From NCBI RefSeq assembly GCF_014650575.1, contig NZ_BMVF01000008.1, forward strand, positions 186,001 to 250,000: a DNA stretch of 64,000 nucleotides, written 5' to 3'. The stretch is from Streptomyces naganishii JCM 4654. GTDB lineage: Bacteria; Actinomycetota; Actinomycetes; Streptomycetales; Streptomycetaceae. This document shows, one piece after another, positions 33,586-42,803 of this stretch. The position numbers were made by a program, and so were the translations under genes. Within the stretch, counting starts at the first letter, position 1, and every line of letters starts with the position of its first letter. Under the pieces are notes generated by a model. That model was not told the DNA's origin. It made no database searches and saw nothing but the letters and a program-made list of their open reading frames with translations.

Positions 33586-36354
33586 ATGAGGCAGCAGGGA
33601 GTGCACCCCGACGGCGCGGAGGGCACCTCTGGGGTTTCTTCGCGCCCCGGCACCGACGGCGCCGACGAGAAGGACGGCAAGGCCCCTGAGCCGGAGGGGA
33701 AGCCGGGCGAGGGCACCGATGTGACGCACATCGACGAGGTGGAGGGCGACGAGCCGCTGCTCCCCGCGCGCGTGCACCGCCCCTCCGACCTGATGCGGCT
33801 GCTGGTGGGCTTGCTCGCCATCGGCGTGCTGCTGGCCATCGCCGCGTTCGCGCACGGCACCACCTCGGGCCTCGAACAGGACATCAACAAGGGCACCGGT
33901 CAGGCGCCCGACCTGCTCATCAAGATCGCCGGGCTGGCCTCGAGCATCGCGATCCTGCTGGTGCCGGTCGCCTTCGCGATCGAGCGGCTGATCAAGCGGG
34001 ACGGGCTGCGGATCGCCGACGGCGTGCTCGCGGCGGTCCTCGCGCACGGGGTGACGCTCGCCACCGACCTGTGGGTCGCCAAGGGGGCCCCGCACTCCAT
34101 CCAGGAGGCGCTCACCCAGCCCTCCCCCGGCGACATCCACGCGCTGACCGACCCCGTGCACGGCTACCTCGCCCCGGTGATCGCGTACATGACGGCCGTC
34201 GGCATGTCGCGCAGACCGCGGTGGCGCGCGGTGCTGTGGATCGTGCTGATGCTCGACGCCTTCTCGATGCTGGTGACGGGCTACACGACGCCGTTCTCGA
34301 TCATCCTGACGGTGCTGATCGGCTGGACCATCGCCTACGGCACCCTGTACGCGGTCGGCTCGCCGAACGTGCGTCCCACGGGACGGACGCTGATGGCCGG
34401 CCTGCGGACCGTGGGCTTCCGCCCCGTGAGCGCGGCCCGCGAGGAGGCGGCGGAGACCGCGGACACCGCCGACCGGGGCCGGCGCTACTTCGTGACCCTG
34501 GAGGACGGCCCGCCGCTGGACGTCACGGTGGTCGACCGCGAACAGCAGGCGCAGGGCTTCTTCTACCGGGTGTGGCGCAACCTCACCCTGCGTGGTTTCG
34601 CCACCCGCAGCAGCCTCCAGTCGCTGCGCCAGGCCCTGGAGCAGGAGGCCCTCCTGGCCTACGCGGCCATCGCCGCCGGCGCCAACGCGCCCAAGCTGAT
34701 CGCGACCTCCGAACTAGGCCCCGACGCCGTGATGCTCGTCTACGAGCACACCGGCGGGCGCACCCTGGACTCGCTGGCGGACGAGGAGATCACCGACGAG
34801 TTGCTGCGCCACACCTGGCAGCAGGTGCGCGCGCTGCAGTCGCGGCGCATCGCGCACCGCAGGCTGGCGGGCGACGCGATTCTGGTGGATCGTTCCCGCA
34901 GGGTGATCCTCACCGATCTGCGCGGCGGTGAGATCGCCGCGGGCGACCTGCTGCTGCGGATGGACATCGCCCAGCTGGTGACGACGCTCGGTCTCAGGGT
35001 GGGCGCCGAGCGCGCCGTGGAGTCCGCGCTGGAGGTCCTCGGGCCCGACGCGGTCGCCGACTGCCTGCCCATGCTCCAGCCCATCGCGCTGACGCGGTCC
35101 ACCCGCGCGACCCTGCGCCGGCTGGCCCGGGAGCGGGCCCAGCGGGAGCGCGAGGCGGTCCTGGAGGCGTCCCGGCAGGACAAGCACGCCCGTCTGGAGC
35201 AGGCGGCAGCGGAGACCACCGGCTCGACCGCCCTGGCGCGACTCGAGCGGCCCGAAAAGCCGGACAAGAAGGACAAGAAGACGGAGCGGGCCGAGGCGCG
35301 CGCGGAGAAGCGGGCCATCGACGAGGCCGTGGAGGAGGCCCGCGAGGAGGACCTGCTCACCCAGATCCGCCACCAGGTGCTGCGCATCCGGCCGCAGGCC
35401 CCGGTCGAGCCGGCCCGGCTGGAGCGGGTGCGGCCGCGCACGCTGATCAGTTTCATCGCGGGCGCGATCGGCGCGTACTACCTGCTGACCCAGCTCACCC
35501 ACATCGAGTTCGGCACGCTCTTCGCCCACGCGCAGTGGGGCTGGGTGGTGGCCGCGGTGCTGTTCTCGGCGCTCAGCTACGTGGCCGCGGCCATGGCGCT
35601 GCTGGGGTTCGTGCCGGAGCGGGTGCCGTTCGTGCGGACCGTGGGAGCGCAGGTCGCGGGGTCGTTCGTGAAGATCGTCGCGCCGGCCGCGGTGGGCGGT
35701 GTGGCGCTGAACACCCGCTTCCTGCAGCGCGCGGGCGTGCGGCCGGGGCTCGCGGTGGCCAGTGTCGGCGCCTCGCAGTTGTTCGGGCTCGGCTGCCACA
35801 TCCTGATGCTGCTGTCCTTCGGCTATCTGACCGGTACCGAGAAGACGCCGTCGCTCTCGCCCTCCCGCACCGTCATCGCGGGTCTGCTGACGGTCGCGGT
35901 GCTCGTGCTGGTGGTCACCTCGGTGCCGTTCATGCGCAAGTTCGTCGTCACGCGCGTGCGCTCGCTCTTCGCGGGCGTCGTGCCGCGCATGCTCGACGTG
36001 TTGCAGCGGCCGCAGAAGCTCGTCACCGGCATCGGCGGCATGCTCCTGCTGACCTTCTGCTTCGTGATGTGCCTGGATGCCTCGATCCGGGCCTTCGGCG
36101 ACCAGTCGACCTCCCTGAGCATCGCCAGCGTCGCGGTCGTCTTCCTCGCGGGCAACGCGCTCGGTTCGGCCGCGCCCACCCCGGGCGGGGTCGGTGCGGT
36201 CGAGGCGACCCTCACCGTGGGCCTGATCGCCGTGGGGCTGCCCAAGGAGGTGGCCGCGCCCGCGGTGCTCATGTTCCGGCTGCTGACCCTGTGGCTGCCG
36301 GTGCTGCCGGGCTGGCTGGCCTTCAACCACCTGACGCGCAAGGGCTCGCTGTAA
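33586..36354 (+). CDS. Flippase-like (LPG synthase TM) protein with kinase-like segment
   Basis: 922 residues. A charged N-terminus (about 65 residues) precedes some six hydrophobic segments up to about residue 270. A soluble segment (about 300-520) resembles an ABC1/protein-kinase fold: MLVYEHTGGRTLDSL as hinge, AHRRLAGDAILVD in place of HRDxxxxN, and LTDLRGG in place of DFG. A Lys/Glu/Ala-rich linker leads to a C-terminal lysylphosphatidylglycerol synthase/AglD-type flippase domain (VAGSFVKIVAPAAVGGVALNTRFLQRAG and APTPGGVGAVEATLTVGLIAVG). Probably a lipid or lipid-linked glycan translocation protein; substrate unknown. The start is preceded by AAGAAGAG. Confidence 0.8.
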   Translation: MRQQGVHPDGAEGTSGVSSRPGTDGADEKDGKAPEPEGKPGEGTDVTHIDEVEGDEPLLPARVHRPSDLMRLLVGLLAIGVLLAIAAFAHGTTSGLEQDINKGTGQAPDLLIKIAGLASSIAILLVPVAFAIERLIKRDGLRIADGVLAAVLAHGVTLATDLWVAKGAPHSIQEALTQPSPGDIHALTDPVHGYLAPVIAYMTAVGMSRRPRWRAVLWIVLMLDAFSMLVTGYTTPFSIILTVLIGWTIAYGTLYAVGSPNVRPTGRTLMAGLRTVGFRPVSAAREEAAETADTADRGRRYFVTLEDGPPLDVTVVDREQQAQGFFYRVWRNLTLRGFATRSSLQSLRQALEQEALLAYAAIAAGANAPKLIATSELGPDAVMLVYEHTGGRTLDSLADEEITDELLRHTWQQVRALQSRRIAHRRLAGDAILVDRSRRVILTDLRGGEIAAGDLLLRMDIAQLVTTLGLRVGAERAVESALEVLGPDAVADCLPMLQPIALTRSTRATLRRLARERAQREREAVLEASRQDKHARLEQAAAETTGSTALARLERPEKPDKKDKKTERAEARAEKRAIDEAVEEAREEDLLTQIRHQVLRIRPQAPVEPARLERVRPRTLISFIAGAIGAYYLLTQLTHIEFGTLFAHAQWGWVVAAVLFSALSYVAAAMALLGFVPERVPFVRTVGAQVAGSFVKIVAPAAVGGVALNTRFLQRAGVRPGLAVASVGASQLFGLGCHILMLLSFGYLTGTEKTPSLSPSRTVIAGLLTVAVLVLVVTSVPFMRKFVVTRVRSLFAGVVPRMLDVLQRPQKLVTGIGGMLLLTFCFVMCLDASIRAFGDQSTSLSIASVAVVFLAGNALGSAAPTPGGVGAVEATLTVGLIAVGLPKEVAAPAVLMFRLLTLWLPVLPGWLAFNHLTRKGSL

Positions 36355-36444
36355 GGAGCCCGGGGGTTCGCGCGGGCGGGCTCCCGGTACTCCGGTCGGC
36401 CCGCGTCCCGCGCGGGAGACCGCACGCGGCGTGAGGATGGACGT

Positions 36445-37998
36445 ATGCACAACCGCCGCGGGCTGCGTGCCGCCTCCCTGACCGCAACCGCCGCCCTGCT
36501 GTCCGCCGTTCTGGCCGGCTGCGGCGGGGGCGGGGGCGGAAGCGCCAAGGGCGGGGATCTGGCGGCTCAGAAGCTGGACTGGAAGGGCTGTCCGCCCCCA
36601 TCGGCCTCGGAGGGCGGCGGAGACGCGCCGTCGCCGCTGCCGGGCGGCGGCACCTGGCAGTGCGCGACCATGCGGGCCCCGCTGGACTGGAACAAGCCCA
36701 AGGGCGACACCATCGGCATCGCGCTGATCAGGGCGAAGGCGAGCGGGCCCGGCACGCGCATCGGTTCGCTGATCTTCAACTTCGGCGGCCCGGGCGGCTC
36801 CGGGGTCAGCACGCTGCCCGCGGTCGGCCAGGACTACGCCAAACTCCGCACCCGCTACGACCTGGTGAGCTTCGACCCGCGCGGGGTGGGCCGCAGCGCC
36901 GGCGTGCTCTGCGAGAGCGACGCACAGCTCGACCAATACTTCCAGCAGGACGCGACGCCCGACGACAGCGCCGAGCGCGGCGCGTTCCTGAACAACACCA
37001 AGCAGTTCAACACGGCGTGCGAGAAGAACTCCGCGAAGATCCTCCCGCACGTGCGCACCACCGACGCCGCCCGCGACATGGACCTCATGCGCCAGGTCCT
37101 CGGCGACAGGAAACTCCACTACTTCGGGATCTCCTACGGCACCGAACTGGGCGGCGTCTACGCCCACCTGTTCCCCCGGAACGTGGGCCGGGCCGTCCTG
37201 GACGCGGTCGTCGACCCCACGCAGAACCCGGAGCAGGCCTCGCTCGGCCAGGCCAAGGGCTTCCAGCTCGCCCTCGACAACTACGCCCGCGACTGCGTCT
37301 CGAAGAGCACCAAGTGCCCCGTCGGCGACAGCGTGCAGGACGTCGAGAACCGCATCGCGAAGCTGCTGAAGGACCTGGACAGCAAGCCGATCCCGGGTGT
37401 CTTCCCGCGCCGGCTGACCCAGACGGCCGCCACCAACGGCATCGCGCAGGCCCTGTACTCCAAGGAGCTGTGGCAGCCGCTGACCGAGGGACTGCAGCAG
37501 GCCTACGCCGGTGACGGCAGGATCCTCATGCTGCTGTCCGACGCGATGAACGGCCGCAGCGAGAACGGCGAGTACAGCAACATCGGCGCCGCGAACGTCG
37601 CCATCAACTGCTCGGACGAGAAACAGCGCTACGACACGGCGTACGTGCAGCAGAAGCTGCCCGAGTTCCGCGCCGCCTCGCCGCTGTTCGGGGACTTCCT
37701 GGCCTGGGGCATGCTCAGCTGCACCGACTGGGCCGTGCCGGGCGCGGCGGACCACCCCGACGTCTACGCACGCGGCGCCGCGCCGGTCCTGGTCGTGGGC
37801 AACACCGGCGACCCGGCGACGCCGTACGAGGGCGCGAAGAAGATGGTGGACGCACTGGGCCCGGGCGTCGCCGTGGAGCTCACGTACAAGGGCCAGGGGC
37901 ACGGGGCGTACGACAGCAAGAACCCGTGCGTGCAGAACGCGGTGAACGGCTATCTGCTCGACGGAAAGGTGCCCCCGACCGGAACGGTCTGCACGTAG
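36445..37998 (+). CDS. Secreted alpha/beta-hydrolase lipoprotein (Tap/SlpD-like) 1
   Basis: 517 residues. A lipoprotein signal peptide with lipobox LAGC (Cys about residue 26) and a Gly/Ser linker precede an alpha/beta-hydrolase fold: NFGGPGGSG oxyanion region, nucleophile Ser in YFGISYGTELGG, and the C-terminal TAP-like domain with VVGNTGDPATPYEGA (Asp) and GQGHGAY (His). Relatives are tripeptidyl aminopeptidases and SlpD/SlpE. It should remove N-terminal peptides or hydrolyse esters outside the membrane. It is followed within 170 bases by a paralogue of identical length. Confidence 0.87.
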   Translation: MHNRRGLRAASLTATAALLSAVLAGCGGGGGGSAKGGDLAAQKLDWKGCPPPSASEGGGDAPSPLPGGGTWQCATMRAPLDWNKPKGDTIGIALIRAKASGPGTRIGSLIFNFGGPGGSGVSTLPAVGQDYAKLRTRYDLVSFDPRGVGRSAGVLCESDAQLDQYFQQDATPDDSAERGAFLNNTKQFNTACEKNSAKILPHVRTTDAARDMDLMRQVLGDRKLHYFGISYGTELGGVYAHLFPRNVGRAVLDAVVDPTQNPEQASLGQAKGFQLALDNYARDCVSKSTKCPVGDSVQDVENRIAKLLKDLDSKPIPGVFPRRLTQTAATNGIAQALYSKELWQPLTEGLQQAYAGDGRILMLLSDAMNGRSENGEYSNIGAANVAINCSDEKQRYDTAYVQQKLPEFRAASPLFGDFLAWGMLSCTDWAVPGAADHPDVYARGAAPVLVVGNTGDPATPYEGAKKMVDALGPGVAVELTYKGQGHGAYDSKNPCVQNAVNGYLLDGKVPPTGTVCT

Positions 37999-38165
37999 CC
38001 GGGACCGGTTCACCCAGCCGTCAGCGGTCCGCCACTCACCTCGCCCCGGCAGGCAAACCCGCAGGTCAAAGCGTTATCCACAGGCCGGTACCGGTGGGCC
38101 TCGTTCCGCCTACGATGGCCCCATCGCTTTCCGCGGCCGATCCGCGGAGCAGTGAGGGGGAAGCC

Positions 38166-39719
38166 ATGTCGCGGGTGACGCAGTGGGCGGCCGCGGCCGC
38201 CGCCGCGGTGCTGCTGGCCGGGTGCAGCGGGGGATCGTCCGGCGGGACCGGTGCCGAGGGGAAGGGCCGGACCGATCCCTCGGCCACGGCCTCGTCGACG
38301 TCGAAGGGCACGGCCTCCTCGGACCTGCCCGCCTCTCTCACCTCGCAGCGCCTGGCGTGGGGCCACTGCAGGACCACTTCCACGTCCGCAGCGCCGGGCG
38401 GCGACTGGCAGTGCGCGCGGATCAAGGTGCCCCTGGACTGGTCGCGGCCGGGCGGCGAGACCATCGGCCTCTCCCTCATCCGGGCCAGGGCCACGGGCGA
38501 GCACGCGGGATCGCTCCTGTTCAACTTCGGCGGCCCCGGTGCCTCCGGCGTGGCCACGATGCCGTCGTACGCCGCCGTGGCCGGCGACCTACGACAGCAC
38601 TACGACCTGGTGAGCTGGGACCCGCGCGGGGTCGCCGGGAGCGAGGGCGTGCGCTGCCGCAGCGACCGCCGCATCCAGGCCGCCGAATCCGTCGACGCCA
38701 CCCCCGACACCCCGGCCGAGGAGCGCGCCTACCTCCAGGACGCCGTCGACTTCGGCAAGGGCTGCGCCAAGGCCGCAGGCAAACTGCTGGCACACGTCTC
38801 GACGACCGACACCGCCCGGGACATGGACCTCATCCGCCAGGTCCTCGGCGACACGCGCATGCACTACTTCGGCATCTCCTACGGCACCGAACTCGGCGGC
38901 GTCTACGCCCATCTGTTCCCCGGACACGTGGGGCGGATGGTCCTGGACGCGGTCGTCGACCCGACCGCCGACTCGGTCGGCCACGCGCTGAACCAGACCA
39001 GGGGTTTCCAGCGAGCGCTGGACGACTACCTGAAGTCCACCGGACAAGACCCCGCGCAGGGCTCGAGGAGAATCGCCGCCCTGCTCAAGCGCATCGACGC
39101 CAAGCCGCTCTCCACCGTCTCGGGCCGCAGGCTGTCGCAGACGCTGGCGCTCACCGGCATCGTGCTGCCGCTCTACAGCAAGGACAACTGGCCCACGCTG
39201 ACCGGCGCGCTGGACGCCGCGGAGAAGGGGGACGGCAGCGGCCTGCTGTCGCTGGCCGACGCCTACAACGACCGTGACGCCTCGGGCCACTACGGCACGA
39301 CGACCCACTCCCAACGGGTCATATCGTGCCTGGACGACAAGCAGCGGCCGACGCCGGAACAGACCAGGCGGCTGCTGCCCGAGTTCGAGAAGGTCTCGCC
39401 CGTGTTCGGCGACTTCATGGGCTGGGACACGGCCGGCTGGTGCCACGACTGGCCGGTCGCCGGACAGTACGACCACCCGCTGGTCGGCGCGGCGGGCGCG
39501 GCGCCGATCCTCGTGGTCGGCAACACCGGGGACCCGGCGACACCCTACGAGGGCGCCCGGAAGATGGCGGACGGACTCGGCAGGGGGGTCGGTGTGGAGC
39601 TCACCTGGAAGGGGGAGGGCCACGGCGCGTACGGCAGCGGCAGCGACTGCGTGGACTCGACGGTGAACGCCTATCTGCTCAACGGCACGGTGCCCAAGGA
39701 CGGCAAGGTCTGCTCATGA
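38166..39719 (+). CDS. Secreted alpha/beta-hydrolase lipoprotein (Tap/SlpD-like) 2
   Basis: 517 residues, paralogue of the preceding gene. Signal peptide with LLAGC lipobox; NFGGPGASG, nucleophile Ser in YFGISYGTELGG, Asp in VVGNTGDPATPYEGA and His in GEGHGAY are all conserved. GAGGGGGAAGCC precedes the ATG. The two copies look like an ancient tandem duplication: they keep the catalytic blocks but diverge between. Convergent with moeZ, with a hairpin at 39720-39768. Confidence 0.87.
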   Translation: MSRVTQWAAAAAAAVLLAGCSGGSSGGTGAEGKGRTDPSATASSTSKGTASSDLPASLTSQRLAWGHCRTTSTSAAPGGDWQCARIKVPLDWSRPGGETIGLSLIRARATGEHAGSLLFNFGGPGASGVATMPSYAAVAGDLRQHYDLVSWDPRGVAGSEGVRCRSDRRIQAAESVDATPDTPAEERAYLQDAVDFGKGCAKAAGKLLAHVSTTDTARDMDLIRQVLGDTRMHYFGISYGTELGGVYAHLFPGHVGRMVLDAVVDPTADSVGHALNQTRGFQRALDDYLKSTGQDPAQGSRRIAALLKRIDAKPLSTVSGRRLSQTLALTGIVLPLYSKDNWPTLTGALDAAEKGDGSGLLSLADAYNDRDASGHYGTTTHSQRVISCLDDKQRPTPEQTRRLLPEFEKVSPVFGDFMGWDTAGWCHDWPVAGQYDHPLVGAAGAAPILVVGNTGDPATPYEGARKMADGLGRGVGVELTWKGEGHGAYGSGSDCVDSTVNAYLLNGTVPKDGKVCS

Positions 39720-39768
39720 CGACGGCGGGGGCCCCGTGCACCCGCGGTGCGCGAGACCCCCGCCGTCG
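39720..39768. terminator. 12-bp bidirectional terminator
   Basis: CGACGGCGGGGG pairs with CCCCCGCCGTCG around a 25-base loop between convergent hydrolase and moeZ genes. The first base of the stem is the last base of the hydrolase stop region. Confidence 0.7.
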
Positions 39769-39790
39769 GGGAGTCGTGACGAGCCCTGGC

Positions 39791-40969
39791 TCAGTAGACC
39801 GGCTTCTCGGGCTCGATCTGGTTGACCCAGCCGATGACGCCGCCGCCGACGTGCACGGCGTCGGAGAAGCCCGCGGACTTCAGCACGGCGAGGACTTCCG
39901 CACTGCGGACACCCGTCTTGCAGTGCAAGACGATCTTCTTGTCCTGCGGGAGGCTCTCCAGGGCGGTGCCCATGAGGAACTCGTTCTTCGGGACCAGCCG
40001 GGCGCCCGGGATGGAGACGATCTCGTACTCGTTCGGCTCGCGGACGTCGATGATCTCGATGTTCTCGCCGTCGTCGATCCACTCCTTGAGCTGCTTGGGA
40101 GTGATCGTCGAGTCGGCGGCCGCCGCCTGGGCCTCCTCGGAGACGACGCCGCAGAAGGCCTCGTAGTCGATGAGCTCGGTGACGGTCGGGTTCTCGCCGC
40201 AGACCGCGCAGTTGGGGTCCTTGCGGACCTTGACCTGGCGGTACTGCATTTCCAGGGCGTCGTAGATCATCAGGCGGCCGACCAGCGGCTCGCCGATGCC
40301 GGCCAGCAGCTTGATGGCCTCGTTGACCTGGATGGAGCCGATGGACGCGCACAGCACGCCGAGCACGCCGCCCTCGGCGCAGGAGGGAACCATGCCGGGG
40401 GGCGGGGGCTCCGGGTAGAGGCAGCGGTAGCAGGGGCCGTGCTCGGACCAGAAGACGGACGCCTGGCCGTCGAAGCGGTAGATCGAGCCCCACACGTACG
40501 GCTTGTTCAGCAGCACGCACGCGTCGTTGACCAGGTAGCGGGTCGCGAAGTTGTCCGTGCCGTCGACGATCAGGTCGTACTGACTGAAGATGTCCATCAC
40601 GTTGTCGGCCTCGAGCCGCTCCTCGTGAAGGATCACGTTCACGTACGGGTTGATGCCCTTGACGGTGTCACGGGCCGACTCGGCCTTGGAGCGGCCGATG
40701 TCGGCCTGGCTGTGGATGACCTGGCGCTGCAGGTTCGACTCGTCGACCTCGTCGAACTCCACGATGCCGAGCGTGCCCACACCGGCCGCGGCCATGTACA
40801 TCAGCGCCGGCGAACCCAGGCCGCCGGCGCCCACACACAGCACCTTGGCGTTCTTCAGCCGCTTCTGCCCGTCCATCCCCACATCGGGGATGATCAGGTG
40901 GCGGGAGTACCTGCGGACCTCGTCTACGGTGAGCTCGGGGGCCGGCTCGACCAGGGGTGGCAGCGACAC
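39791..40969 (-). CDS. moeZ: Adenylyltransferase/sulfurtransferase MoeZ
   Basis: 392 residues. The N-terminal MoeB/ThiF domain shows GAGGLGSPALMYMAAAGVG, DEVDESNLQRQV, and GTDNFATR; zinc Cys pairs are CYRC and CAVC. The C-terminal rhodanese domain (about 290-390) carries the Cys of HCKTGVRSAEV. MoeZ adenylates and thiocarboxylates small carrier proteins such as MoaD and CysO, linking molybdopterin, Cys and thiamine-type sulfur supply. A SigR-type promoter lies at 41014-41040. The region upstream abuts the end of the spherulin-4-like gene. Confidence 0.93.
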   Translation of the reverse strand: MSLPPLVEPAPELTVDEVRRYSRHLIIPDVGMDGQKRLKNAKVLCVGAGGLGSPALMYMAAAGVGTLGIVEFDEVDESNLQRQVIHSQADIGRSKAESARDTVKGINPYVNVILHEERLEADNVMDIFSQYDLIVDGTDNFATRYLVNDACVLLNKPYVWGSIYRFDGQASVFWSEHGPCYRCLYPEPPPPGMVPSCAEGGVLGVLCASIGSIQVNEAIKLLAGIGEPLVGRLMIYDALEMQYRQVKVRKDPNCAVCGENPTVTELIDYEAFCGVVSEEAQAAAADSTITPKQLKEWIDDGENIEIIDVREPNEYEIVSIPGARLVPKNEFLMGTALESLPQDKKIVLHCKTGVRSAEVLAVLKSAGFSDAVHVGGGVIGWVNQIEPEKPVY

Positions 40970-41013
40970 GGGGACTCCGTTGGTCGGTCTATCACTACGG
41001 TTGTTCTCTCCGT

Positions 41014-41040
41014 AACACTGCCACGGCCTTCTTCATTCCG
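41014..41040 (-). promoter_or_regulatory. SigR-type promoter of moeZ
   Basis: On the minus strand CGGAAT (41035-41040), 18 bases, GTT (41014-41016). It matches GGAAT-N18-GTT. The -35 block overlaps the last codons of the spherulin-4-like gene; the -10 lies 45 bases before the moeZ start. moeZ-type genes were found in SigR regulons, from memory. Confidence 0.7.
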
Positions 41041-41782
41041 AGACACCCGTTCCGATGCGCGAGACGATGTCGTCCCAGTAGCCGGGCAGGGCCTCCCAGG
41101 GGTCCGCACTGCCGCCGCGATCGGTGCGGTCGGTGAACCAGATCGTCGCCGCGCCCTGCCAGCGGGCGATGCGCAGCGCCTCGTCCAGGTGCCCGCGCGG
41201 GACACCGTGCACGAAGTGGCAGAAACGCTCGGGCGGGTGGTCGGCGGTCCACTCCGCGACCTGCGACCAGCGGTAGTCGCGCCACGGACCGCGGAAGGTC
41301 ACCAGCTGGTCGGCGGTCTCCGCGTAGCCCGGGTGCGGGTGGGTGCCGTGGCCGAGCACGATGTGGGCATCCTCACGCAGCGCACGCAGAGCGCCGACCG
41401 TACGGCGGACCTGGGGCAGCGTGGCGCGGTCGGCCGGGCAGTGCTCCAGCAGGAAGCCGTCGACCTGGTACCACTCGAGGTACCGGTGGGCCTCGGCGAT
41501 CACTTCGGCGAAGGGACGCGTGCCGTACGCGGTGTCCAGGTGGCCGAGGACGCGCACGCCGGCGTTGCGCAGCCGCCCGGCCGCGTCCAGGCAGTGCGGG
41601 TCGGGCTGGACACCCGGGCCGCCGGCGACGTCGAGGACGACCCAGTGCAAGGGCGGCCCGGTGCGGGCCAGCGCGTCCCACTCGGCGGCGGCCAGCAACG
41701 GGTGGGCGCAGCCGGGGACGCCGAGGCCGGTGCGGACGCCGGTGCTGGAGGTGCCCGCCCTGGTGCTGATCAGATGCGGCAT
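41033..41782 (-). CDS. Spherulin-4/GH135-like protein
   Basis: 249 residues (MPHLISTRAGTSST...). The spherulation-specific family 4 fold is recognised by WVVLDVAGGPG, VLGHLDTAYGTRP and AHRYLEWYQVDGFLLEH. Fungal Sph3 of this family (GH135) hydrolyses a GalNAc-containing polysaccharide, and the PelA hydrolase plays a similar part in bacterial Pel systems. Here the usual acidic pair (D-E) after VDG reads LEH, and the second acidic position near VTFRGP is not Glu, so activity may be altered. No signal peptide is visible. It overlaps the epimerase stop by 13 bases: last gene of the glycan cluster. Confidence 0.75.
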   Translation of the reverse strand: MPHLISTRAGTSSTGVRTGLGVPGCAHPLLAAAEWDALARTGPPLHWVVLDVAGGPGVQPDPHCLDAAGRLRNAGVRVLGHLDTAYGTRPFAEVIAEAHRYLEWYQVDGFLLEHCPADRATLPQVRRTVGALRALREDAHIVLGHGTHPHPGYAETADQLVTFRGPWRDYRWSQVAEWTADHPPERFCHFVHGVPRGHLDEALRIARWQGAATIWFTDRTDRGGSADPWEALPGYWDDIVSRIGTGVSE

Positions 41783-42732
41783 GCCGCCTCCATCCAGATG
41801 TCGGCGAGGGACTCCTCGAGGTTGATCCTGGGCCGCCAGCCGAGCCGGTCGCGTGCGGTGCGCACATCGGCCTGCTGCCAGCTGCCGCACCCGTCGGGGT
41901 ACGGGTACGCGACGGGGGCCGGGTGGTCCGGGTCGCTGCGGGGGTGGCCGATGGCGGGCCTGAGGTGGCCGCCGGGCGGGCCGTCGAGTTCGTGGAGGGT
42001 GCCTCCGTATCCGGCGACACGGGCGAGCGTGGCGGCGGCGTCGCGGAGCCGGACGGCGCGGCCGGAGCCGATGTTGATGACGCCCTGCGCGGCGGACAGG
42101 GAGGCGGCGTGGACGGCGCGGGCCACGTCGCGGACGTCGACGAAGTCGCGCTGGGCGCCCAGCCCGCCGAGTTTGAGTTCGCCGTCGCCGGACTGCATGG
42201 CGCGGCGCATGGCCTCGGCGAGCCGGCCGAGCGGTGAGCCCGCCGGGGTGCCGGGCCCGGCGGGTGAGAAGACGCGCAGCACCACGGCGTCCAGGCCGGA
42301 GCCGAGGACGAGTTCGGTGGCGGCGAGCTTGCTGACGCCGTACGGGCCGCCGGGTCGGGGCACCGCGTCCTCGGCCGTGGAGGAGCCGGGCTGGCTCGGT
42401 CCGTACTCGGAGCTGCAGCCGATCTGCACCAGGCGGGCGCCGCAGCCGCTGCGGCGCAGGGCCTCGCAGACGGTGGCGACGGCGACGGTGTTGTGCCGGG
42501 TGAGCTCGCGGGCCCCGCCGCGGGTGGCGCCGGCGCAGTTGACGACGACTCCGGGGTGGACCGCGTCCAGGAAACGGGTGAGCGCGCCGGGGCTGCCCGT
42601 GGCGAGGTCGAAGCGGACGTCGGCGTCGTCGCCGCGGCCGAGCGCGGTGAGCTGGACGGCCGGGTCGGCGAGCAGACGGTCGGCCACGAAACGGCCGAGG
42701 TATCCGCCGGCTCCGATCAGCAGAACCCTCAT
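41770..42732 (-). CDS. NAD-dependent sugar-nucleotide epimerase
   Basis: 320 residues, extended SDR. GAGGYLGRF is the cofactor motif, SSEYG contains the Ser of the catalytic triad, and YGVSK is the YxxxK. The C-terminal half fits nucleotide-sugar epimerases/dehydratases, for example UDP-GlcNAc or UDP-Glc 4-epimerases. Its ATG overlaps the stop of a 24-residue ORF (ATGA), and it overlaps the next gene, so it is in the same transcript as the glycosyltransferase. Substrate is inferred to be a UDP-sugar. Confidence 0.82.
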   Translation of the reverse strand: MRVLLIGAGGYLGRFVADRLLADPAVQLTALGRGDDADVRFDLATGSPGALTRFLDAVHPGVVVNCAGATRGGARELTRHNTVAVATVCEALRRSGCGARLVQIGCSSEYGPSQPGSSTAEDAVPRPGGPYGVSKLAATELVLGSGLDAVVLRVFSPAGPGTPAGSPLGRLAEAMRRAMQSGDGELKLGGLGAQRDFVDVRDVARAVHAASLSAAQGVINIGSGRAVRLRDAAATLARVAGYGGTLHELDGPPGGHLRPAIGHPRSDPDHPAPVAYPYPDGCGSWQQADVRTARDRLGWRPRINLEESLADIWMEAACRI

Positions 42733-42803
42733 CGGGCGGCTCCCGGGGTGTGCGCTCCGGTGGCTCCGGATGCTCCGGACGCTCCGGATCGGGCGGTGGT
42801 CAT
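42729..42803 (-). CDS. 24-residue coupling ORF
   Basis: ATG at 42803 with a strong AAGGAG ribosome site and stop overlapping the epimerase start (ATGA). The peptide is M-TTAR followed by repeats of S-G-A and ends PGAAR. Five near-repeats of CCGGAGC make it up. Position suggests a translational-coupling element rather than a functional peptide, since the epimerase itself has no ribosome site. It would be missed by ordinary gene finders. Confidence 0.4.
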   Translation of the reverse strand: MTTARSGASGASGATGAHTPGAAR

